Origin: Sphagnum magellanicum
Taxonomy: Eukaryota > Streptophyta > Sphagnopsida > Sphagnales > Sphagnaceae
Direction: 5' to 3'
NCBI GenBank assembly: GCA_021904315.1
Contig: CM038922.1
Location: forward strand, 1,116,001 to 1,180,000
DNA length: 64,000 bases
Below the pieces are notes generated by a model, which searched no databases, was not told where the DNA came from, and saw only the letters and a list, made by a program, of their open reading frames with translations. The position numbers and the translations under genes were made by a program. Positions 34,307 to 47,400 of the stretch are shown here, one piece after another (the stretch's first letter is position 1; every line of letters begins with the position of its first letter).

Positions 34307-34353
34307 GGTGAGACTAACCCTTTAAAATTAGGGTTTAAAGGGTTAGTCTTACC
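34307..34353. repeat. Hairpin, 20-bp arms, 7-nt loop
   Basis: GGTGAGACTAACCCTTTAAA (34307-34326) faces TTTAAAGGGTTAGTCTTACC (34334-34353) with one mismatch around ATTAGGG. The loop and arm also resemble TTTAGGG/AACCCT words, so it might derive from telomere-like sequence. Confidence 0.85.
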
Positions 34354-36278
34354 TTAATTTTATAATCCTTTAGAATTAGGGTCATAAAATTAGGCCCTTT
34401 GGATAGTTACCAAACAAAAGATCAAAGCCCCCCCCCCCCTACCTATCCCCAAATAAAAACTTCATGCAATTGCATGGTGATGATACAAACAAAGCAAGTC
34501 TTTCAAGGATAGATAGTTAGATACTTGGGGTTAGACAAAAATAACATGTAAGAAGAGTTGATTTTAAGAATCTAAATATTTAGTGAATAATTGACCAAAA
34601 ACCTAATAACACAACTCAAAACCCTAATAGAAAGATTGCACCATGATAAATAAAATAAATTACTATACCATATTATATTATATTATATTATTGCCAACCC
34701 ACCACTCTAGCCACTCCATGAGAAGAGTGGGTGATCCCTAATTTCATAGGTTTGGTTTCCAATAGAAAAGAATACAAACAAATCAAACAAATTTTCTTAC
34801 ATTTCTTATTTGGAGTTGAATTTATTTTGCTTTTGAAGAAAATAGACTTGGGCTTTCTAATTATGGGGTTTTTAAGTGCTTTTTTTTTACTTCTTTAGTT
34901 TTTTATTCCCCCCTTTTGTTTGTCGTGAAGCCATGCATGGGAATCTCTCGGAAGGAGTATGTAATGAGATGAAAGGAGTGAACCAACACCCACCAGCACA
35001 TCCATCATCCATTGGATGCCAGTTATGACTCAGTTGTGGATGAACCTTAACTGAGTTAATATTTGGTTTCACCTTGGTAACCCATCACCTAAGAACTAGG
35101 TCCTATATATAGGTATGTAAGTAAGAAAATAAGTAACTCCTAGGTAAATAAATAACTAAGTAAGTAGATGGTTTATGTGGATTACACATAGCTTAGGGGT
35201 ATCTTTACTACCTACCTTCTAACAACCTGCTTGTGGGTTGTTTTTGAGGGAGGTAGTGAAAAAGCAACTGAGGTAAACACCATGGTTAGGTAAGGAACTT
35301 GAGCCCAATAGGAAACTGTTTCTTAACCTTTTACCATCCATCCTTTAGCTGGTCGGTGCCAACATTTTTGGCTGGCTAAATTTAGCCAATTGGTTTTTCT
35401 TTTTTCTCAAAATGGCTAAACAAATGTGTGTGTGTGTGTTTTTGGTTTTCTTCTAGTTGCCACATTTTTATCATTATAAAAATAAAATAAAATCCTCTTG
35501 ATTTCTCTATTTGGGTCCTAGCATTGTAGCCAAAAATGTGAAGGATTCACAAAAGTTTTTTAAAAACTTTCAGACCTGGTCTATAGCCAAATTTGGCTAA
35601 ATCTAATGTGAATGATCACCAGTTTTGGATACCACAAATTTTACGGGGTTTGGCGTGAGGGGGTTTTCAACAAACGTGTTTTGTTGTGCTTTTGTGATGT
35701 GTTTTCCAACATACTTGTTTTGTTGCATTTTTGGGGCTGAGTTTTTCAACATGCACGTTTATTTGTTTGTTTGTTATCGCAACTCTACAGGAAAAAAAAA
35801 AAAAAAAAAGTCTTCATCATCTTCCTCTTTTCTTGAAACCAACCTGGCTTAATTTTATTATTTAAAAAATTAAAAAATTAAAACTCCAAGATTCACTTCC
35901 TCAATTCTCCACATATTCAATTTATTTATTTTTGTAAAATATTTTTAAATATGTAAATACATATTAAATTTATGTATGTATGTATATATATATATATACA
36001 TATCTATATCTATATATAATATCTTTGAGCAAAAGGGTCCAAAAAGTGAATTGTCTTTTGGAGAAATTGAAAGCAATATTTTTAATAGCTAGCCCAGTTG
36101 ATGTAAGTATACATGCCCATGAATTTTCCAGGTGTCACTAATGTCAGAGTTTCAGGCTTTTTGTGGTTTACAAAGTCCACAAAGGGGAAATTACATAGTG
36201 ATTTTCAAAACAATTTATATATTTATTATTATTATTTTTTATTTTTATTATTTTTTAATGCCTACCCCTTCTTCTCTC

Positions 36279-36936
36279 CATTTGCGAGAAAATTTCTTGT
36301 TGGGCACCACTAGCAAGCGTTTTGGAAACATGTTTACTTTTTTACACCCTTGTCATTAAATAAATAATTCTTTAAAATAGTGAAAATGAATTTTTTTGTG
36401 AAAAAATATGAAGCCGAGGTGTTGAACACCAATCCTAATTATCATCGCAAACCCTAAACCCCTTACAATCTGAATAATTTCACTCCTCCTATGACAATAT
36501 CATCATTTTAGATTGTGAAAAAATAATGATTTCATATTTATAAAAAGGAATTTTTTTATAAAAAATGTTATTATTATTTTTCTGTCAATGTGAAAACTAA
36601 CTCTAGGTTACATACCTAGGCAATACATGAATGATGCTGTGCATATTCCCCTTTGGCCCACCTAGACAGGTGAGAAACAAGAGAAAATTTTGGGCAAAGT
36701 ATATAGGATAAAAGTGTGGTGCTATTGGGAACATGTTGGGGAACCCATTGGAAACTTTGTGAAAAGCACTTGGGAACTTTATGAGAAACTTTTGGGAACT
36801 TTCACATGGGGACACAAAAAGAACCCCAAAAAAACTTCCCGTTGAGTTGGGCAGTCACAAAAAAAACTTAATTGTATTACATATGTTCAGAGACTCAGCC
36901 TGCATTTGCAGGAAAATTTCTTGTTGGGCACCACTA
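36279..36936. repeat. Pair of 34-bp direct repeats, 624 bp apart
   Basis: CATTTGCGAGAAAATTTC.. at 36279-36312 and CATTTGCAGGAAAATTTC.. at 36903-36936 both run through to TTGTTGGGCACCACTA. They differ at about two positions. Sequence between them has no gene. They may mark a segmental duplication or an old insertion. Confidence 0.75.
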
Positions 36937-37099
36937 CCTAGAAACCAATCCAGAAACTAAAGTACACAAACAAAACTGGAAATGAAAATTAATCTATTTA
37001 TTTATTTATTTATTTATTTATATTGAAATTAATAAAAAAGCTAAACAAAGGCCCACCCCAATCTCCTCCTCCCCCAAAGAAAAACAAAATCCAACTATT

Positions 37100-37325
37100 T
37101 TTGGGAACAGTAGGTATGTAAAGTGGGTTAGGCAAGCCTAAGCTATGATTAGGTTAGGTACCTGCCTATGAAAAACCTGAAGCTACCTACCTAGTAGTCT
37201 CAGGTATCTACCTACCTACCTACTTACCTACCTAGTAATCCTACCTGCCTACCTAGTAAGAAACCTGAAACTACCTACCTAGTAGTCCCAGGTACCTACC
37301 TACCTACCTACCTAGTAAGAAAGAA
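37100..37325. repeat. TACC-type microsatellite with an 88-bp higher-order duplication
   Basis: CTACC/TACC runs alternate with AAACCTGAA(G/A)CTACC and CCTAGTAGTC segments. The unit starting at 37173 repeats at 37261 (both begin AAACCTGAA). The array ends about 1.2 kb before the CESA start codon, at the beginning of the G+C-richer CESA leader region. Confidence 0.8.
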
Positions 37326-37360
37326 ACTGGCAATAGTAGCCAGCCAGCAGCAACAGTGGT

Positions 37361-37398
<38 letters not shown>

Positions 37399-38558
37399 AG
37401 AAAGAAAAAGAGAGAAAAAATATGCAGACTTGTTGTCTTTTTGCCACAACCCATTTGGCAACTGTTGCTGTCTTTCGTAGTAGTAGTCGTTGTTGTTGCT
37501 GTTGTCGTTGTTTTGTTGTTGGAGGAAGCAAGCAGCAAGCAAAAGCAAAGCAAAGCAGCCAGCCCACTCCCACTGGTACTAGTAGTGAGAGTAGCCAGCC
37601 AGCCAGCCAGCCAGCCAGCCGTTGGAGCATATCTTCTATTTGTGTGTGTTGTTTTTGGGTTTTGCTAAATATCTTGTATATATTATTATCTTCCTCTTCT
37701 TCTTCCTCCTGCATGTCGGTTGCTATCTTTGTCTCTAGAGCTCTTGTTGGGTAGTTTTGTTTGTTGAGATCATTTTGTTGTTGTTTTATATATATATATA
37801 TATATATATGTTTTTTGTTGGGTGGGTCCTGTTTGTTCTTCTTCATATAGGTGTACATTTTATTTTTCTTCTTCTTTCTTGGGTTTTTTTGTAAAAAATT
37901 CTGAGTTTCAGTATTTGGTTGTGTGCCAAGAATAATAATAAATATAAAAGAAAGAAACAAAAGTGAGGCTCAAGAAAGAAGAAAAAGAAGAAGAAGCCAT
38001 TGGGTTTGTGGAGCTTGGGTTTTTTTTTTTTTTCCCTTCTTGTTGCACGGAGAAAGAAAGTATCGATGCAGTAGTAGCGATGTGGGTGATGATGATTGCT
38101 GCTTTCGAGGAGGGGAGCAGCAGTCGCAGCAGCAGCAGTTGAAGAAGAGAACCCAACCAAGAAGACGAGGTGATTTTGGGTATCAAAGGTGTGAGCTTGA
38201 AGAAGCCTTTTTTATTGGAGAAAGCTCAGGCGTAGTAAGGTGGGGGCTGTGGGAGGTAAGGAGCATGGGTAGAAGGAGGAGAAGACTCACTCTCAGAGAA
38301 GGCTTCAGAATCCAGGAGTAACTAGAGTGTGTGTATTGGGTGCCAAGAAAGATTGCTAGTTAGGAAGAGAGCCAAGTTGCACACACAATGTGCCGGGAAG
38401 GAAGTGCAACTGTGCTGGAACAGAGTTGCTTTGAGAGAATCTGACAGACCCAAAGGGACAGACTATCACAGTGTGGTGTGAGGCAAAAGGGAAACTCTCG
38501 TAAAGAGGGGGAAAGAGGAGGATCTTTGTAGACTTATTAACCGTGTGCAGCAGCAGCC
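37326..38558 (+). promoter_or_regulatory. Promoter and 5' leader region of the CESA gene
   Basis: This stretch carries (GA)n at 37361-37392, GTTGTT triplet runs, an (AGCC)n tract at 37592-37620, (TA)n at 37788-37808 and then purine-rich leader-like sequence up to the ATG at 38559. Long frames open on both strands (for example 37304-37960 minus) come from simple-sequence composition and show no protein similarity. The transcription start was not determined; a leader intron is possible. Confidence 0.45.
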
Positions 38559-41500
38559 ATGGAAGCAAATGCCGGTTTGGTTGCTGGTTCTCATAACAGA
38601 AATGAGCTTGTGGTGATTAGGCCAGAGAATGAGGGCGTAAGCCACCTACACTCTCTCCTTCCCCACCTTTCCTTCTCTCTCTCTCTCTCTACATGCACCC
38701 CATGGCAACAATATGTCTGGTGTCACCCACCAACAGGGGCAACAAAATTTGTTATTACCCACAATTGAATTGTTGTTGCTCTTACAGAAACGGACAGTCA
38801 TCATGTTGGGTGGAGACATGACATGATTTGACATAACATAAAATGACATCCTGTCTTTCTTTGTTTGTTTTGTTTTGTTTGTCTTGTTTGTGGGTGATGC
38901 TGCAGCCAAAACCTCTGAAGCATGTCAATGGCCACATTTGTCAAATCTGTGGGGATGATGTTGGCTTGACCACCGAGGGTGAGCTCTTTGTAGCTTGCAA
39001 TGAATGTGCATTCCCTGTCTGCCGCCCCTGCTATGATTACGAGCGCAACGATGGAAACCAATCATGCCCTCAGTGCAAGACCAGATACAAACGTCACAAA
39101 GGTGGGAGCTTTGTATAGTCTATCTGTCTCCCTCGAAACCCAACCCTTCCCTGGAGCAATTATGCATGCATGCATGCATGTGTGCATGTGTGTGTGTGCA
39201 TCAGCACTTTGCTATATGAAATTTTTGATTCAAGACAATTTTTTCTTTGTGTTGGGGAATAATTGCCAGGGAGCCCACGGGTAGATGGTGATGAAGAGGA
39301 AGAGGGTGCGGATGATTTGGAGAATGAATTCAACTTAGATGCTGATTGTAAGCAAGACAGAGAACATGTCACCGATGCCATGCTTCATGGCCACATGAGC
39401 TATGGTGGTACATACGACCGTGGTGATCTACCACACCACATGAGGCACCCGATGCAGCCTCAGTTCCCACTGCTCACCAATGGTCAAGTGGTATGACACC
39501 TACCCACCCACCATGTGTGAAGAAGAAGAAGTACAACCATGTAGCAGCAGCAGCTCCTTCTGGATTGGAATTTTTGCATCAATGGAGAATTCTACATGCA
39601 GAGCGAGCAGCAATTCTTCTGTTTTTATGTTTATTTTTCTGAGTGAAAATTGTAGCTGCAAATTTGGTATGAACTAGTAGTGTGGATGGGACTACTCTTC
39701 AGGTACCAGATGCGGAGGATGAGCAGGCTATTGTGGTTCCTCCAGGTGTTGGGAATGGGGGAAAACGTGTTCATCCTCTGCCCTACATTGAATCCAACCT
39801 TCCAGGTAAACTCTTTCAAGTACTACGAACTGCAAAGCTTCAATTCATTTGGTTGTGAGCAGGAGCCTCCTGTTGCCTCCCATTTATTTTGTCTGTTCTC
39901 ATTCCAGGTTTAGAAGTAGTAGGCAGAAACAGAATTTGTCTGGCAGGTTGACTGGCCTATTTTATATCATATCTGATTCAAGCCTGTTGTGGGTTGTATT
40001 TGCCCACCTGATTGGGAGCTGATTGTTAGGATATCTTTTTGTGGGGAATTACTATTATACAGTACAGGCAAGGCCAATGGACCCAACCAAGGATCTGGCT
40101 GCATATGGCTATGGTAGTGTGGCCTGGAAAGAGAGGGTGGATAGTTGGAAGCTGAGGCAGGAGAAAATGCAGATGATGATGATGACAGAAGGAGGTCACC
40201 AGCTTACCGGAATAAAGGGTGGTGGTGACTTCAATGACCCAAATGGTCCAGATCTCCCAATGTGAGTTTTTTTGAGTCTCTCACTCAAATGGAAGCTCAT
40301 TACCTAGAAGCTCAATGTTTGCAAGAGGTAATTATCCAAAAGAACGGACATAAATTATTTTTTCTGAGCTGAAGAGTGTTGTTTCTCATCTTAGTCCGGT
40401 CTCTCTGATTGTATTCCTCCAGAATGGATGAGGCAAGACAGCCATTGTCAAGGAAAGTGTTCATCTCATCCAGCAAGATCAATCCTTACAGGATGATCAT
40501 TGTTATCCGACTTGTGGTACTCGCTTTCTTCTTCAGATACCGCATACTCAATCCAGTTTCAGGTGCTTATGGCTTGTGGCTTACGTCGGTGGTTTGTGAG
40601 ATTTGGTTTGCCATATCTTGGATTCTCGATCAGTTTCCAAAGTGGCTTCCTATCAACCGAGAGACTTACCTGGACAGACTCTCACTAAGGTAAAGGATTT
40701 GGTCTACCTGAAAGACTAGAAATACTTTACTTAGTATTTATTCTCCCCATTTTATGTTCTTCCACCTATGATGTAAAAGGATGGTAGTTTTATTTGCTTG
40801 TCATGGGTGCTAATTGTTGGAATATTTTGCCAGGTATGAAAAGGAAGGTGAGGCTTCCCAGCTGGCTTCAATTGATATCTATGTCAGTACAGTGGATCCG
40901 GCAAAGGAGCCACCGATTGTGACAGCCAACACCATCCTGTCAATTCTTTCTGTAGATTACCCCGTGGACAAGGTTTCATGCTACTTGTCGGATGATGGTG
41001 CCGCTATGCTTACTTTTGAATGCCTATCAGAAACATCTGAATTTGCACGGAAGTGGGTTCCCTTCTGCAAGAAATTTAGCATTGAACCTCGGGCTCCTGA
41101 TATGTACTTTGCTCTCAAGATTGACTACTTGAAGGACAAGGTGCAGCCCACATTTGTGAAAGAGCGCAGGGCAATGAAGGTGAAGCTTTGCTTCTATGAT
41201 TCCACTTTTGTATGTGGGTGTGGTTGCTATGGTGGGGGCATATGTAGGATTTTGAGAATACAAAGAAAATGCTTTTCTTTTTTTTAAATCAGTTTTTAAG
41301 ACATTGATTGCCCGCAACCCATGTGCATGGGTGACCTACCTGCTGCTGCATATGTGCAGAGGGAGTACGAGGAGTTCAAGGTCCGCATAAATGCTTTGGT
41401 TGCCAAGGCCCAGAAAGTACCAGAAGAAGGATGGACAATGCAGGATGGGACACCTTGGCCTGGAAACAATACACGAGATCATCCTGGAATGATTCAGGTA

Positions 41501-44457
41501 AATGAATCAGTAATGTTTTTGGGGCATATATCACACTACTTTTCCTTATGGTTTCTTTGGTTTTTTCAGTATTGAAACTCATGAATCCTATGTTGATGAT
41601 GTAGGTGTTCTTGGGTCACAGTGGTGGTCATGATACTGATGGAAATGAGCTACCCCGACTGGTCTATGTGTCCAGAGAGAAGCGACCTGGTTTTAACCAT
41701 CACAAAAAGGCCGGTGCCATGAATGCTCTGGTGTGTAAAACATTTCATTCCTATTTGTGCCTTCTGTATGGACCTAGTTCTTCTTTGGGCTTCCCAGTTG
41801 TTGATGATTACTTTTGGTAATATACTAGGAATAATACCTCTTTTTTCCTGATTTTTTTATGACATGTTTTTTTCTGGATATGCCATTTTGCTCAAATCAG
41901 GTGCGAGTGTCAGCTGTCCTCACAAATGCGCCCTATTTTCTCAATCTCGATTGCGATCACTACATCAACAACAGCAAAGCTCTTCGAGAGGCCATGTGTT
42001 TCATGATGGATCCCCAACTCGGCAAAAAAGTGTGTTATGTCCAGTTTCCACAGAGATTTGATGGTATTGATCGCAGTGATCGATATGCAAACCACAACAC
42101 TGTGTTCTTTGATGTAAGTAACGGAGTAGTATCCTATCTTTATTTTTCCTGGGTGATCACTCTATGGGTACTCAATGTATGGCAATTTGCGTATTGTACA
42201 CTTAAGGCCACAGGCATTGCTGGAATAAGGGTCTGCACAAGATGGAGTTGAGGCAGGCCCAATTCCGGTAATGCATGTGGCCATGGGCATTACATGGTGT
42301 AAAAATGGACAATTTTCCCCAATTTTTCTCCATGATACCCAGTGGGTATCACACAAGTATCACAGGAAAAAAAATGGTGCGGGACATTTTGGACAACGGA
42401 ATGCTCACAGGCCCCACAGGTTCTTATGCTTGGCAAGCATTCCTCCAAATACACTACAAATCTTTCAGAGGTTGTTATGATTGCCACAATTGCCTATCTC
42501 TGAATGCACTTTTATGTTTTGAGGTGCACAGATCAATTTAAAGGGTCTCGATGGGATTCAAGGTCCAGTGTATGTGGGAACCGGATGTGTCTTTAGGAGG
42601 CAAGCATTGTATGGGTATGAAGCGCCATACAAGGGGGGGAAGCCTCCAAAATCTTCTTGTGGTGGCTGCTGCCCATCATGGTGCTGTGGCTCTCGGAAGA
42701 AGGACAAGAAGTTCATGCCATCAAAGAAGAAAGCACCTGTACGGACGGACTCAACTATTCCCATTTTTGACCTTGAAGATATTGAGGAGGCTGTGGAGGG
42801 TAAGAAGAATACTGTTGTTCAAACTCATCCCATCATCTGTAGCTCTCTTATGGTAATCATATTCCATCAGTATGTTTCTGTGCAATTTGTCTGTTCGATC
42901 AACTAATATAATACTGAACTGTTGAACCACCCAATACAGGGATTGAAGATGAGAAATCATCTCTCATGTCTCTGAAGAACTTTGAGAAGAGGTTTGGTCA
43001 GTCTCCAGTGTTTGTTGCTTCTACTCTGCTGGAAAATGGTGGCGTCCCACGATCGGCCAGTTCAGGTGCACTTCTGAAGGAAGCAATTCATGTGATTAGT
43101 TGTGGCTACGAGGACAAGACAGAATGGGGAAAGGAGGTAATGTCCAGATGTCCTTTCACTGCCAGCCCTAGGTCATGTTTTCTCCTTGTTGGTGCAGTCT
43201 CACATCACAGCAGCCGCCATTTGCTTCAATGTCCAAACTTTTGTAACTAATCATTGTCTCTTCTAAAAAACCCTTGCAGATTGGGTGGATATATGGTTCA
43301 GTCACAGAGGATATTCTAACAGGTTTCAAGATGCATTGCCGAGGGTGGAGATCAATCTACTGCATGCCACACCGGCCAGCGTTTAAGGGATCGGCACCCA
43401 TCAATCTGTCGGATCGGTTGAATCAAGTGTTGCGTTGGGCGCTTGGGTCTGTGGAAATTAGTCTGAGCAGGCATTGCCCTCTTTGGTATGGGTATAGTGG
43501 ACGCTTGAAATGTTTGGAAAGAATTGCTTACATCAACACCACAATCTACCCACTTACATCCTTGCCACTTGTTGCTTACTGTACCCTCCCAGCTGTATGC
43601 TTGCTGACTGGGAATTTCATCATCCCCACGGTGTGTATCAACTTGCTCCAAACTTTCTTTCTTGAGATGTTCTCAGCCCAACCCTAAACTCTAAACCTTC
43701 GAATGCTGCATGTTAGGGATGATGCATCTTGGATTTTGTATACATTGTGCTATTATTCACTGTTTTTTGGCTTTTGAATCTATTTTATCCATGCAATTTT
43801 GGACTACATTTTTGTTGTTGTTGTTGTTGTTATTTTTGTTGTCACTTCTGATGGTTTGCTCTTTTGAATCTACAGATCACCAACTTTGCAAGTCTGTGGT
43901 TCATTTCACTCTTCATCTCCATCTTCGCCACAGGTATTTTGGAGATGCGGTGGTCAGGAGTGGGAATAGATGAATGGTGGAGGAATGAGCAGTTTTGGGT
44001 GATTGGTGGTGTGTCAGCACATCTGTTTGCATTGTTCCAAGGTCTGCTCAAGGTTTGTGCAGGTATTGACACAAACTTCACAGTCACATCCAAGACGACA
44101 GAAGATGAGAACTTTGGGGAACTTTACACAATCAAGTGGACAGCCCTTTTGGTTCCACCAACCACATTGATTGTGATAAATCTTGTGGGTGTGGTTGCTG
44201 GGATCTCAGATGCCATCAACAATGGATATCAATCATGGGGTCCCCTCTTTGGAAAACTCTTTTTTGCATTCTGGGTGATTGTCCATCTCTATCCATTCCT
44301 CAAGGGTTTGATGGGACGACAGAACCGCACTCCAACCATAGTTATTGTGTGGTCAATCTTGTTAGCTTCCATCTTTTCCTTGTTGTGGGTGCGCATTGAT
44401 CCATTCTTGCCCAAGGTAACTGGACCAAATCTGGTGCAATGTGGCGTGAGCTGCTGA
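38559..44457 (+). CDS. CESA: Cellulose synthase catalytic subunit (CESA), complete
   Basis: Fourteen exons: 38559-38636, 38906-39101, 39270-39490, 39703-39805, 40063-40261, 40423-40689, 40834-41179, 41360-41497, 41605-41730, 41901-42113, 42532-42799, 42940-43136, 43280-43630, 43876-44457. All introns are GT-AG and phases agree; the predicted protein is 1094 aa, full length for the family. A RING-type zinc finger has eight Cys at about 38, 41, 57, 60, 65, 68, 80 and 83. Catalytic motifs of this GT2 enzyme are present: DDG (408-410), DCD (575-577), TED (793-795) and QVLRW (833-837). Two N-terminal membrane helices follow the PLSRKV segment, and about six C-terminal ones lie in exons 13-14. The Cys-rich class-specific region ([15 protein letters not shown]) is in exon 11. 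CESAs polymerise UDP-glucose into beta-1,4-glucan in plasma-membrane rosette complexes. No defect is visible. Primary- or secondary-wall class cannot be assigned. Confidence 0.97.
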
Positions 44458-47400
44458 TTTTTTTTCTTTTTTTTTGTGTCCCAAATCATGGCACAGAGGT
44501 TTTTTCTCAATTGAGATGGGAGAGGAGAACAGATTCTTTATCTGCTTGAATGCTTTCTACAAAGATGGGAGCAGGGGGGCGGTGGGGTTTGGAGAAAAAG
44601 GGCCTTGGCAGCTGAATTCCTATACGTTCAGGTGTTGTGTGAAGAGCAAAGGCTGCATTATCCACACCACACAGAACAGAAATTTGTTGAAAATAAAAAA
44701 GAGACCACCAAGCTTGCCACAGCTAGGGAGCAAAAGGAGACATGATGGCAACAACTGTATTGAGTCAAAACACTGGCTTGTTGTAGTGGTGTGCAGGGTT
44801 GGTTGGCTTCCATTCTTTCCAGTGTCCACCTCTAGTCTGTTACTCTTATCAAACAAATCATATGCATACGGCCTTGCCTTAGTGTAGTACTCTGGATATG
44901 AAATGTTACTGTGTTGGGTGGTTAGCTCACCCTCCTATTTGTGCATACCAAACTTACCCAATATTCACCTTAATGATATGTGTTCACACCTTGCGGCAAT
45001 CTCATATCTGATTCACACATAATTTGTTCTTTTGCTTTTTGTGGGCTTCAGTTGGAGTTTACCTGACACATTGATGTGAGTGTTTTTATGGCCCTTCAAT
45101 TAGGTGCAATTTGTCATTGTTTCTAGGCAATGGGTTAGCATCACAGATTTGAAGTGAAAGTGTGGTGAAATGAGCTTTTTTATCTTGAAATGATCACTCT
45201 GTGCTTTTTTACTTTTGACCTCACAAGCCCTGCACCCAACTAACTAGCCATCTAGCATTTGATGAAATTGAGCTGTACACATACACATGCATGTGAGTGG
45301 GTTCTTGAAGCTTATGGATTTATAGACTATGGGCCTTTTAGAACTTGCAAAGAGTGCATTATACAGTACTACTTTTCTCAGTTCCACATTTTGCAGGGAA
45401 ATTGCAGGAGTTGTGAAATTGCATGAATGCTCAGTAGTCATGCCTTTTATCTTATCGTGGTGGCACATTGGCAAAGACATGGTAGTGGCTTTTGAGGAAG
45501 CATATTAATGCATATTATGTAGAACAAGTCGATGTTTCCAGAGCGGCAGAAGCTACCCCAAAATATGGTGAAATTGCATGATTCAAAGTTTTTAGAAAAG
45601 TTTTCTTATTTTCTTAGGTGGGTAATTTGACTCCTAAGTCATTATGAAATGATGGACATTTTTTTCGCATAAAAAATATTTTCCTCCAACAATAATTCCA
45701 TCTTTGCACCTCAGAATTTTTGGGGTTTTCACGTATCAAGGTTTGTGTCCATGTCTTTTTTCATCTCAAGTTTAAAATTGATGAAAAGGGTTTAGGTTTA
45801 GGTTTAGGGTTATGGAATTTGTGACAATCGTTATACTGTTTGGGGCAACTTGTGGTATGATTCTCTATGTTTTGAAAATAAGGTATGGAGTTTAAAATAA
45901 GGTATGAAGTTGTCTCCTGTATGGGTATGGTGATTATGGTTTAGGGTTTACAAATTGGGTCTAAAGTGTTAAGTAGAGGGTTTACAATCTAAGGTACAAA
46001 ATTGACAACAAGGGTTTAAGGTATGATGAAAGGTTTAAGACGTATTTATGGAATTGGCCTTTATTTTCAAAAATCACAACCAAGGTGGTGATCAAAGTGG
46101 CCACATCCTTGGCTTGTGCAAGGGACATGAAAAGATTAATAATCTACCATCTTAAATTTTTTTGTAAATTTTCAATATTGAAAAAAAGCTTGGGCTTACA
46201 AATTTGTTTCATGTATAATCTAACTTAATGTCTAAATACATGGGCTATATTGAAACCAAGATTACTGTTCAATTTAAAATTTTGCATGAGTTAGAACTCA
46301 AAATCCACCCATAATCAATCAACCCATGTTGACATTGCAATAATCGGAATGCCAACAACAAATGTCAAAATTGTAATAGCATTAGATAACCTCCATTCAG
46401 TGTTCTTTTTCCAGTTTTGTCAAATAGGTGGACTGGCAAGCATTGATAATAGTGAACTTTAAGATTGCACTACTTGAATTGTGAAGTTTAACAAACAACA
46501 ACCATTCCAAACAACAATCCAAAATTGTGTGTAAGCCAACATTAATTACCACCTATTGCAACTTGCACATAGTTTTTCTCTAGCACAAGGGATCAGTTCA
46601 CAAAGACCATCTGTCAAATTGAGGTCCATGATGAACTCATCATGCATGTTCAAGCTCATAAGGTCAAATGCTAAAGACTTTTTTTTGTGCACAACTTCTT
46701 GGCACTTATGACTATGACTATGACTATCCCAAGAGCAAATGCAAGAGAAAACAAGCAGCTCATTTTTCATCCCATAGTTTTTATCCCATATTTGTTTGGC
46801 CATGGTTCAACATCCATGTGTCTAATGTGAAGGAAATCAAATTAGTTTGTTGCAGATAGAATGTAAGATGTCCAAAGAAGTTTTTTAATGCACTTTCAAT
46901 CCTTGTTACAGTTTCAAGTACCAAGGTTGATATCATTGTTGATACCAGGTACAAACCTATATAGCAGACCAACACCCCTTTTCCTGAATTCAATTTCAAC
47001 ACAATAAAATGACCCGCATATGCCAAAACCAAAGCATTATACCAATTGCATATAAAGTATAACACTGACCAACTAGATACCTATTTTGCTATCAGGACCA
47101 AACAAGTAAATTTAGATCAATAAGTTATAGAGGGCTTTTGCATATCTATGCAAAACAATTTGCACAACCATGTTCACATTTCAATTGTAACATTGAGAAG
47201 TGTCTTTTTGCTTTCAAGAAAGTCCATCACCTTCTACATAAAGGATTAATGATTCATGGCCACTTACTTGCAGACATTGTTGCCAGACTGGGTGATAGAA
47301 ATCTCATAAGCAATCAGGGGCACTAAGTGCAACCAATTACCCACGAATGCAAATACTTGTGCAAGTGGGGGACGGACCCATCCAGGTCACAAATACAGCA

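Larger units (their letters stand above)
30385..37120. other. AT-rich intergenic DNA, no gene recognised
   Basis: About 6.7 kb with many homopolymers, TA runs (31955-31971, 32962-32980, 35983-36010) and microsatellites, but no frame with family similarity. Three short near-perfect hairpins, a 56-bp tandem duplication and a 34-bp direct repeat are listed separately. TTTAGGG-like words near 32045-32130 are too scattered to be an interstitial telomere array. Confidence 0.55.

Noticed and set aside
37304-37960. 218-codon minus-strand open frame upstream of CESA
   Set aside because: Composition is simple-sequence (GA/CT, GTT, AGCC and TA runs); no protein similarity, and it lies in the CESA leader and promoter.
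45785-45815. TTTAGG/TTTAGGG run suggestive of interstitial telomere repeats
   Set aside because: Only about three units; similar AAACCCTAA words are common in plant non-coding DNA (for example at 18390 and 36450).
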